From: Anticarsia gemmatalis
Taxonomy: Eukaryota; Arthropoda; Insecta; Lepidoptera; Erebidae
Reading direction: 5' to 3'
Length of the DNA stretch: 64,000 nt
Assembly: GCF_050436995.1 (NCBI RefSeq)
Contig: NC_134747.1
Coordinates: 751,501-815,500 of the forward strand
Shown: one piece after another, positions 12,966 through 23,100 of the stretch
Position numbering within the stretch: the stretch's first letter is position 1
Layout: the number at the start of each line of letters is the position of its first letter
The notes under the pieces: model-generated
The model's database searches: none
Told to the model about the DNA's origin: nothing
What the model saw: only the letters and a program-made list of their open reading frames with translations
Program-made: the position numbers and the translations under genes

Positions 12966-13091
12966 ATGTCCGCATTCCGCCGCGTGCGTTTTCTACAGGC
13001 GGGTGACGACTGTGACGAGCTCTATTTCACTTTTGTTACAATGCGTTATGAGTCGGCCGGTGGACGCTTCATCAAATATGATTTCTTTTAA
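12966..13091 (+). other. 41-codon open frame, doubtful
   Basis: ATG in the good context GTAAAATG opens a 41-codon frame ending TAA. A TATAAATA lies at 12950-12957, but it is too close to the ATG for a normal start site at about -30. The frame is balanced in composition and GC-rich in its first half. It may be chance within the upstream region of the minus-strand gene starting at 12813. Confidence 0.2.
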
Positions 13092-13536
13092 TTGGAACTA
13101 ATATTTTTTGCTATGTTTTTGGTAGATAAGTTACAACTAGTTTCAAATACTTACTGCAATATTTTTAATATTAACTTTTAAATATGTGCAATCATAATCA
13201 TCATTGTACGCAGTTCTATTTCTACAAATATTGAATCCTCTTTTAATTAATCATGAAAAATAAAATATTTATATTTATTAAAAAATCATGAAACCATTTT
13301 TCCTGTACAGTGAACATGGCATTTCTAAGTGTAAATGTGACCTACTTAAAAAAATAATTGGATTTAAAGTTTTAACTGAAACCAATGACTTTTAAATTTT
13401 GAAGCGGATTGTAAAACTATTATATTACAATGATTACTCAAAGTTGATGATTTAACTAACCATTTTTGAAATGTGTACGCAATACTTAGTTTAGATATCA
13501 TTATGGTAAACCACAAAATAGTTGTTTATTTACTTT

Positions 13537-13585
13537 AATGAAGTTATTATGGTGCAATTAGTTATTGCACCATAATAACTTCATT
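13537..13585. repeat. perfect 22-bp hairpin
   Basis: The arm AATGAAGTTATTATGGTGCA plus AT (13537-13558) is followed by the 5-base loop TAGTT and its exact complement (13564-13585). It is probably a remnant of a small inverted-repeat element. Confidence 0.8.
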
Positions 13586-14086
13586 ACGTACATTACATAA
13601 CTTCACGTTATTACATTTTCCTGTACTTGTTGTTTAGAACGATTTTTATTTATTTATATTATTAATTATAGTCATGTGTTTTTTTGTGTAAGACATTTGA
13701 AAAGGCCTGCGTAAAGAACGGTTATGTTTTTTTGTATTCAAAAAGACTTATTAGAATCTGTACAATAATGTACAAGCATCCAAGTTTATCAAAAGCCTAA
13801 CTTAATGATAGACTCTCTGAAGATTTAAATTCTGACACCTTCGTTAACCATACAACAATTTTTGCGTTATGAATGTGTACAAACCGCAAAAGTTTGAAAA
13901 CATTAATTAGTGAGTTTATTAGTCCTTCCTTCACGTGAAAACGACTCAACCAATTTCGTTAACATTTGGTATGGTGATAGATTATATTATCATATACTGG
14001 CAAGGATTTTTGAGGAGATGCAAGCGTATACTAGTCTTAAAATGTTGTTATTTTCATAACTTTTAAACTCTCACCTTGCATGTTTA

Positions 14087-14170
14087 ATATAATAGAATAA
14101 AAGGAATTAAAGGCGAACACACATTTTACCTTAAAAACCTAACTTTCGGTTGCAGGTTGCACTCGCCGTC
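14087..14170 (-). repeat. fragment of the short inverted-repeat element seen at 60124
   Basis: On the minus strand it contains relatives of GGCGAGTGCAACCTGC and TAAGGTAAAATGTGTGTTCG from the 60124-60259 element, ending near TTCTATTATA. A shorter echo is at about 10435-10455. Confidence 0.5.
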
Positions 14171-15019
14171 GCAAACTGAATTTTACCTCATTCATAATTA
14201 CATGACTGACTCACAATTCACAATGCACAAATCGAACAGCTGTCCTCAAACAATAGCTCGGCCAATTAAATCACGATACATTATCGTTTGGCAGTCAAAT
14301 TATCAGAGATAACAGTGATAACGTCACGAGGTGTACAAGTAGGTGTCGTTTTGGTCGTTTTATCTTCGTCAGCGGTGGTCTGGGGTACCGCGCTAAATGG
14401 CATCACTCTTCTACTGTGCCGTTTGGTATTCGAGACCTCTGCTGATCCTGGCCGATGTTTCTTTTTATCTTAAAACTACTTTTTGACTTATATCTTGATT
14501 GATTTGAGTAATTAATCGATTAGGATATTGTTAGGTTTTCCTTTTTGTAGATTTCGGGGAATATCTTTTTTGTATTTTTTGTTTATTTTGTCGGGTACAT
14601 TGTGACTTTTCGGGGCAATGTAGACTAATTTGACTAGATTAAATTTTGTATTTTTTTAATTATTTGGTATTAATATGGTGTTAATAATAACACTATCGGT
14701 TTAAACTTAACTATACTAACGCTTCATGTAGGTATGTAATGTATGTATACTGTAAATAGAAAGTTAGTTTATCTAAGAAAAAAAATGCTTATACGTCTAT
14801 GAACGTGCGGCAAGTTTTTGTAAAGCAAGCAATAAAATATAATTACATCACTTGTTTTTGCACACCAATAATTTATTGTGAATACGTGAGCATATTTTTA
14901 CACGTAATTTCTTATACATATTTGACAAATAAATACACATCTTTAACACATTTCACCTGCGATTGAATATTATCTTACGATTAAAATCAAATCATTTATT
15001 CATTTAGGTCAAATGCTGA

Positions 15020-15180
15020 CACTTATGCTATGCTGATACATATAGTCAATGATACGGAAAGTGAATTTACCGCCAGTTGCGAAGGTAGGCCAATGGGAAG
15101 AGCTGGCAACAAACTCCTGGCCACTCTTTTTAATCGCCAAATGGTTTTAACAATATTTATATTGGATATGAATAATAATT
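15020..15180 (-). repeat. dispersed repeat fragment shared with 31800-31930
   Basis: The core AGAGCTGGCAACAAACTCCT and CGCCAGTTGCGAAGGTAGGC recur in inverse orientation at 31800-31930 in an intron of gene B. It is probably a LINE 3' region; the family is unknown. Confidence 0.55.
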
Positions 15181-15253
15181 GATGATATAAGGAGCTGCTA
15201 CTAACACCTAACATAACATAAATTAAATCAGTATATTAAGGCTAGCAAGTTAA

Positions 15254-15284
15254 TCCATACTAATATTATAAATGCGAAAGTAAA

Positions 15285-15319
<35 letters not shown>

Positions 15320-15685
15320 GCTACTCAATCACGCCTAAACTACTGAACCAATTTGCATGAAATTTGGTATGGAGATAGTTCGATACCCGAGAAAGGACAT
15401 AGGCTACTTTTTTCCCCGGGAAAATGACGCATTTCCCGGGAAAATTCAGGTTTCGCCACCGAAGTCGCGAATAATCAATATTATAATGACATTGAATTAA
15501 CAAAATTCCGTTGTCATGGCAACAGTTTTAATGGCGGATATGCTTTAGCGCGAGTTATATGAGATATAAATAATTTTGAGAATATTTTTCGTGAAAAAAA
15601 GCATATTTTGTTGTTAAGAAATAATTAAGCTTTGTATTAGTAAAAAAAAATCATTCACGCGAGCGGAGCCGCACGGGTCAGCTAG
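15254..15685 (+). mobile_element. Lep1-like non-autonomous Helitron
   Basis: It starts TCCATACTAATATTATAAAT directly after an A and ends GGGTCAGCTAG before a T, the hallmark of lepidopteran Lep1-type Helitrons. A TCTG microsatellite of about ten units (15283-15320) follows the 5' end, as is usual for this group. The middle carries CCAATTTGCATGAAATTTGG. No helicase is encoded. A related copy is at 23412-23628. Confidence 0.8.
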
Positions 15686-17204
15686 TATGTACATATATTG
15701 ATTTGAGAATAAGAGAATGTTATCAATCAATCAAACTTATAATGTCCCGGCTACGGCGGCCAGTTTAATTAAAACTGACTGAATGACTGCCTTGAAATGG
15801 TGCAAGACTTTTTTTATAGTGCCCAAGTGTATACACAATACACAGGTATTCCTTCACTCTCACAGCCTAATGTAAAGCCAGTAATACCAAAATTCTTTTG
15901 ATAAAAATCTGAAGGAAATGCGCTCATGACACACGTCTAATGTGCACCAGGGCTAACGCGAGCTATTTCCTATCAGAGATTATCTCGATGTAGTGAGTAA
16001 CTAGCTTTACTGACGGCTCATGAGGAAATTAAAAATCACGTGCGGATTTTGGTGCAGTTGTTTTGTTTGTGTGATCCTGGTTTTTTAAATTACTAGTGAT
16101 CTGCCTCGGTTTCACTCGGGTTAAGCCTCTTTGTATCGACATAGTGCACAGTGATGACTTGAAAAAAGATCAGGTGCAGAGTACTCGTCCAGCGGTCCTG
16201 TATGACAAGATGTATGGATGTGAGTGTGAATGAGGCAAAGGAAGTTTGTAAGGATCCTACCAAGTGGCGTTCTTTGGTGTCTGTTTTGGTCTTTGTATAA
16301 TGTACACTGTACAGTCTATCAATCTGGTTTAACCTACGTTTCAAATATTCATTTGTGAAATATTCTAACATCAATTAAAAAGGTTTATAGTACTTGCATA
16401 ACATGGTAATCGAACCCGAAACCTCATACGGTTACAATACCAAACCCTTAAATCCGGGTTTTTCACTTTCTTCATGACGGTTCATAGAATTTCACATGTA
16501 AAATATTAAGTATGGCGTGAGTAGCAGGTATGGATTAGAACCGAAACGCGATAAATATATCATGCCCTATAATAAAATACGTAAAGTGGACACTTTTCAA
16601 GGAAACTTTACACACCTTTGTGCATGAATCACCGCGGCTAATCTTGACACGATTCGAACCCAGTACTTATGAGTAAAACTTGTCAAAAGATACCTTAGCG
16701 TCAAGTGCTCTTGGCTTCAAGAGGTGCTCATCAGGAGTACCTTAGGGGGAGGGGAGGTGGGCATCAGCAAGGGTACGGCTCTACCGTCAACTTGACAAGT
16801 CGGCTTTCGTCTGAGGACCTCACTGAAGCTGGTTCGAGACTAATACCGACTTTAGGGGGTACCGAACCCCTTATCTAGGGGAAGGTGGATACGTATTTTT
16901 GTAATTTTTTATAATTTTTGTTCCCTTGATAACTAGTTTGTTGAAGTGATTTCTGATAGTTACGCGACTTCGATCGATAATATTGAGGTTAAAATTATTA
17001 TTTCTGTTTAGCTGTTCATACTAAATGGTGTGTAGTTTGTAATACGTATTGTAATAATGTTATTCAGTAAATCAGGAAATTTTTTTGTTTACTAATTAGA
17101 GTGTAATATAACTAGATTTTTAATACTTTAGTTAGTGATGTACTGCATCAAAATCTGTTTTTATTTTATCGTAAAAGAAAACAAAGTAGGTTATGTCAAT
17201 ACCA

Positions 17205-17272
17205 CGGTATAATTGCACAATGGTTAAAGTGATCACCTCAGAGTCGTGGGTTCGAATTACTCACGTAACAAA
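17205..17272 (+). repeat. tRNA-like segment, probably SINE head
   Basis: A-box-like ATTGCACAATGGTTAAAGTG and B-box-like GTGGGTTCGAATTACTCACG are properly spaced, but acceptor-stem pairing is poor. I regard it as a retroposon head, not a functional tRNA. Confidence 0.4.
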
Positions 17273-18452
17273 TATTTGTATAACTTGCGAACTGCATTAA
17301 GTTTAAAGCGTGCATCATATCGACATCATCATTCGGCAGTAAAATTTTTCGAGTTTATCAATCTCAATAAATCTTAAATTCGAAATAATCTCTTCAGTAG
17401 AAAACTATATCTATTCTAAACTAGTTCTTCGTGTAAGACAAATAAAATAAAAACTAGTAGTAACACAACTTCATATTAGTAGTAAACAAAAAACTATACC
17501 ACTAAAGTCTTGAAGCATACATAAAAAAGCTGGCACGGGCTTATGAGTGTTAGTAAATAAAGTAGTAATGTGAGATTGATTGAGCGTGGCGAGCGCGTGG
17601 CGGGCGCGTGGTGGGTGCGGGCCGGGAGTGGGCCGGCGGCGCGACGGTCACGCGCCGGGGCCGCGCCGGCTGCGCGCGTTGGTTCATTCACTCCGTGACT
17701 CATAGGGCGCTACAGCCCGCGGGACGCCGTACGGCTACGATAAGGGTTGTTAGCTGAGGGTGGGATGGGACGGTCTACCGAATTTCGGTAGGATTTTCGT
17801 TTTGGTAGAAAATATGCAGAGTGTCATTCGGGTAATATGTTGGTTACAAAAAGATTTTTTTTAAATATGGCAATTGAAGTGGTCATGTATTTTTGTCCGG
17901 TTTTACATGTATCAAATTTACAGTAGCAATGATCGCAAACTGAAACCGTTGTGCAAGAAAATTAAAAAATCACACATTTTGCACAAGTTTTTTGTAATTA
18001 ATAAAACTATCACAACACAAAGGATCTTAAGTTAATCATCATTACTTTACAAATCATAAAAATACTCTACAAGCTTAGCTACGATGTAGCTTTTCGTAGC
18101 TACCAATTGTGTATCAGTAAACTTTTACAGCATCTACATTTGCGTAGCGCTACGACCTTTCTCTGATTGAAAGAAAGTAATGAATAGAAAGACCTATTGA
18201 ATCAAAAATTTCACTGAGCTACAAGTGCTAACGTTACTGGACTGAACAACTACTGAACACTAACTGAACAAGACTATACTTTACTTATAGATAAAACCAC
18301 ATGGAGACTAATTTCGTATTGTAAAAAAATCCTTTCATTAACAGTACAATTTCGTCCTTCCACCCTAACAACCCCAAACGTAGGGTGTGTGTGTAAAGTG
18401 GTGTGGGGACGCATGCGCGTTGTAGGCGGGCGGTCGATAGGCGTCGCTGCGT

Positions 18453-18457
18453 TCAGT
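18453..18457 (+). promoter_or_regulatory. TCAGT initiator for the gene starting at 18498
   Basis: TCAGT, the arthropod initiator consensus, lies 41 bases upstream of the ATG in a GC-rich stretch. There is no obvious TATA box 30 bases upstream. The 5' UTR would be about 40 bases. Confidence 0.4.
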
Positions 18458-18497
18458 CCGCCGCGCGCCGGGCTCGAGCGTGCCTGCGCCGCTCGCG

Positions 18498-18579
18498 ATG
18501 AGGGCGCGCGCAGCTCTCAATGTCCTCGCACTGGTCGCGCTATACTCCTCCTTCTGCCATGCCGAGAAGAGCAAATTCT
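18498..18579 (+). CDS. first coding exon of an unidentified secreted or membrane protein (partial)
   Basis: The ATG at 18498 opens 27 codons plus one base, ending at a strong donor, TCT|GTGAGT. The peptide has an arginine near the start, a hydrophobic core (LNVLALVALYSSF) and a likely signal-peptidase site after CHA, followed by a charged EKSKF. This is a textbook signal peptide on a first exon, with GC-rich surroundings and a TCAGT motif 41 bases upstream. I found no matching phase-1 exon downstream on the plus strand within the window, so the protein cannot be named. The rest lies either in a short exon I missed or beyond 64000, which would place the maltase cluster in its intron. Confidence 0.6.
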
Positions 18580-20160
18580 GTGAGTCTTTTTAACTATATT
18601 TTGTAAAGAAAAAACACGTTTTTATGATAAATCGTACTGTTTTACCGCTCAGATGTATACTATACAGCTATATGTGTAATTTTCGTCTGATGAATTTCAC
18701 TGAAATTATTCTCTAATATTACTGTAGATGTTAGTGTAAATTTCAGGTATAAAAGACTAATTTAGTGTATACAAAAGTAATAAAAAGATTACTCCAAATA
18801 TATGTAATAAAACAAATATGTCGTGTATTATAACACACATAAGCCTCTTACCTCAATTTCGCGGGAACTTACTACGTACTTATCAACTTTAGTACTAAGT
18901 TCGTGAAGAAAGTCGCTTAAGCCGTTCTCAAAGCGCGGTCTATGTGAAATTACGTTTTCTTATATTGGCCGGAAGTATGTAGGTCAGAAGACAATAGGCG
19001 TAACGTCCCGTGCCTTCTAATATAGTACGCGATTCATTACCGTAGTTCGGCCGTAAGGCTTTCTTTATACCAGCCTTAACGATATTAGGTCGTTACGGTG
19101 ACGTGTCGTATCGTGTAAGTTATTATTCGTAAATGTTGTGTTTTGATGAGGTTTCGGAAAGGTTTTTGTGTACTCTTGTGTTTAAAGGTATCTTTAAATG
19201 TGTATTTTGTCTGTAAAATAGATTTTAGGAGCAACGTTGGAATATGGCGAGGTTCTTCAATTATTAAAACGAGAGTAGAACTTCTTTGAAAGAACTATAT
19301 TTCTTTAAAATTATAGTAAGAACATTTTGGGTCGAAATAAAATGGCGGTATTTTTCGTTTGCAATTGTCACTGTAATTTAAATTCTCTGCATATAAATCG
19401 TATGTAATAAATAAAATAACATGAAACATAATTACTTGTTAATATATCTACAAACTATAAACATTTTAGTCAAAACAATATATTTCTGATAACCTTACAT
19501 TAAACATAACCACAATAATCATCTTCTTACTTATTCATATACTCATAATATGTTTGTCCCCTTCTTTCGCACTCAGAATACATTAGGAGAGAGCGGGACA
19601 GAGTATATGAATGATGTAGGTTGGAAAGAGACTGGAATAGCTTAGGATTTTGAGCGGCGTGTAATTAAAAGAGCTTAAGAGCTCTAGTAGAGATGTATTA
19701 AGTTTTATAAATGGTTTTTCAAAGATTTACTGCGTTTTGATATGATTATGAAATATTAATTGGAAAATATACCAAGTGTTTTTATTAGATTGAGAAATTA
19801 AAGGAAAATAGCTGAAATTAGTAGTTACAGGTATATATTTATGGACTCGGGGCTATACGCTCTTTTATTACTAGAGTTGACCTATGTCCAGCAGTGGGAC
19901 CGTTAAGTAGTGAGTTATTCTTTCTCTGTTTATAACCACATTTCGACAAATACACGAATAAACTCATTAGAATCTGATTTAAGTGGGGATTTTTCCACAA
20001 ACCAATTTCATAAATTTTATTGGCAAAATCAATAAAATGAATGATTGATATCTTATATCCTCCAAATAAATATAATACGCACTTTTTGAATTAAAACAAT
20101 AAACTAATTATGATACACAATAAAAAATAATTTCTTCTCCATCAAAAATTGTTTCACGAA
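18580..20160. other. intergenic or intronic stretch without recognised features
   Basis: AT-rich sequence between the signal-peptide exon and the 3' end of gene A. A TTTATT at 20016-20021 (AATAAA on the minus strand) is a candidate polyadenylation signal for gene A. I see nothing else I can support. Confidence 0.5.
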
Positions 20161-23100
20161 TCAAATATTGCTAAAATACTTGTTGATCTTCTGCCAACCT
20201 TCGGAGAGTTTATTAGCAATCTTATCCACCGGGCCAGGTCCTCCACAATGCCTAGGTCCTCCAGCCAGCAGCAGGGTTTCTCCAGGTCCTAGCTTCAACG
20301 TCTTCTCCATCATCAAGTGAGAAGTGACAGAGTAACTGGATCCTGTGGAACTGGCTCCCACCGTCATTTCTGCTGGTATACCTGGGATTCTGGACAGCTG
20401 GACTTCGGTTGAGTCCTTGCATAGATTGGAGACTAGGATCAGGGAGCCGTGGGATCCCCATCTAAGGACTATTGCTGCTCCGTTTTGACGTTTTATCTGA
20501 AAGAGTTTAGAATGGTTTTTTAGGATGTTTGGCTGCTATTTTTTACTGGTAGGTTGATGAGGTGGTATGATATTAATCTGACTGTTTTAATCGTTAATGG
20601 TTAATGGTAGAGCTCTTGATAAGTTATTTTTCTGAGTACTGTATGGGTTCTCAACTTTATTGTACGCGTTCGAAGTTTGCGCGTACATGCCCGGTACACA
20701 GTTATAAATAAGTCCCGATTTAGAAATTAGAAGGCATTCGGTAATAATAAGATATTCTAAATCAAAGTACAATTTCGTATCAAACTATCTCCTGACTTTA
20801 CCACGAACAATTAAATTTTCTTAAATCTTTTAATAAGGTTAAAAAAAAAGTAACAAACAAAAATGCCCAAAACAATATCTATTTCAACTCCTTTTGTTGC
20901 ATAAATTCTGCCCTAACAGGTTCTTATCCCGCTCACAATATACATATGTTTGGTGTTATAATTTATATAAAAAAAATATTTCATACCTAATTGATAATTG
21001 TCGCTCAAATATAGCGCAAATCAATTTGTTAGCTAAGTTCTTTAACATACATACAAAGCTCTACCTTTCTAGGTAAAACAATAGTATTACCCTATATAAA
21101 GTAGTTTGACGTGATTGATCAAATGAGTCGATGTTTACTTAGGTCTAACGTTTATGTAGATTAGTGCCTTTCAATGATACATTAATGGGTTCTGCTTATT
21201 CGTAAAAGGTAAGGTTATTGGGTCTCGAACTACTCTGATGGGTACCAAAAACTTGTTTTAATTGTTTAGTTGCTAGTGGGACGAGTTGCAAAATATGCAG
21301 AACTTATAATATGTTAAGTTTAAACATAAATTAGTGTTACGGGGAGTCTGATGTCTATGAAACTACAATAAAATTGCAGAAAAAGTACAAAAAAGCCCGG
21401 AAACACTATTAATGAATTACAAAAAAATATGCTTCATGTGGGAATCGAATCCTTGTAGCGGCGTAGTGCCCAAACTCATCAATGTGCCTAAGCCCGTCAT
21501 ATATCATTTTAACCTTATATAAAACTCATATAAGAGATATATAGGATACCATATATCAATATACAGCGAAGCAGCGCAGTACTACATCAAAAAGTAGGGA
21601 CGATCAAAAACTGATAGAGACGTCGCGCGAGTTTTTGAGGAAATTCTTAATGAATTACGGTCGTTCTTACCCCATATTTTCTATCACCCCCATGAAGGGT
21701 ATTTCAGCCCCCAACGATAGAAAAATATGGGACGTAATAGTCCCTTATCAGACGCCGCGAGATTCAACCGAATGGGTTATTATGAATTGGGCAGGCGCTT
21801 GCAAAATCGCTATTCGAAATTGTCAAGGCGCTTCGCTTTGAAGATTCCGTTTCTTACGTTTTTTATTAAGTTGATATCTCGAGTGTTTTGCTGAAAGCTA
21901 CTGGATTTCCCTAAGCTATTCATATAGCGGAGGCATAACGCTTGCTGTCTTTAAAGAAATAGGTGGAGTCTAATATTCTTTTTAACTAGTCTTATTAAAT
22001 GTATAATCTTTGACATTAACTACTCTCTTAGCTAAATAAACGATTTGAAACTCTCGCGATTTTTTGACATAATATTATAAGGTAACCTTTAATTTTCAAT
22101 CGCGTTTAAGACTCGTTGCATTATAAAATTACGTCTCATAGCTATAGCAAAAAAAAAACTAACCAAGAATCGTATCCGACACCTTACGATAACTAATAGC
22201 AATCTATACGTATACTACTAATAGTAAAAAATCTATATTTTCTAATCACATACATATATAGCTACATATTATGCTCACATAAATATTAATTTTATCCCTG
22301 GAACCAAACTTACGACCCTCGGTATAGAGCTAGCGTCCCCCGGGGAATACCCGCCATTATAACTTAAACGGGAACGTTTTGGTTTTCAATTATAAATAAC
22401 TTAGATACCACTATTATTTAAGTAAATAGCTTATGAAAGATAAGGTTTTAATATCCAGTCGGCCTGAACGTATGAAAATATACTAGTGTTTGCCCGCGAC
22501 TTGCCTGACATTGTGAAAATAATTTTTAATATTTTTGATAGATACTGAAAATATGAGGTGTGTGTTGATAGTCTGGAATGTACTGTATTCGACAGCTAGT
22601 CAAAGGGAATCTTAGTTTTGATACTTGGCTCGTAAAGGATTGTGATAAAATAACTAGCTATAAAATTAGTTTATTATTGTGCTACTAGCACAATGATAAA
22701 CTATTTAAAATCAATCTAAAACAATCTTAAAGAATCTATTTGTAACAAAAACTACTACAAAAACTCTACTAAGACATGCTCAAACATTACAATAAAATTG
22801 GGAATCGAACCCACACCTCTCGACTCTTAGATCGACACAATCAACCGACCACAAAAACTAGTACACCTATCTCAAACATTTCTACAACAATCTAGACAAG
22901 CAAAAATGAACTCTAATCACCTCAACATGTGGTCCAAAAGCTGGCGACTTTCTCAACGCAGCAGCTACCCTTAGAACACCAACATGACTGAAGTCATTTG
23001 CAAACTCAGCTTTCGCATTAGCGTACCTATAGTTAGGAGCTAGTGGCAACCAGGGCTCCCCACTCGAAAACCCCCCATTATTGCCATCGTCCCACGGAAA

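Larger units (their letters stand above)
12814..18497. other. intergenic region between divergent genes
   Basis: No exon is supported apart from a doubtful small frame at 12966. It contains a perfect hairpin (13537-13585), a Helitron (15254-15685), repeat fragments at 14087 and 15020, and two GC-rich patches: 16730-16880 (unexplained) and 17580-17720 (promoter-like CpG-rich). Confidence 0.55.

Noticed and set aside
15287..15320. TCTG tandem array as a CRISPR or satellite
   Set aside because: It is the simple microsatellite normally found inside Lep1-type Helitrons.
17494..17703. 69-codon minus-strand frame starting MSHGVNEP
   Set aside because: It owes its openness to a GC-rich patch and then runs into AT-rich sequence without a donor. 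More likely a promoter or 5' UTR exon region; no coding evidence.
21635..21841. 68-codon plus-strand frame in an intron of gene A
   Set aside because: It spans a hairpin, lacks splice signals and appears to be part of a repeat.
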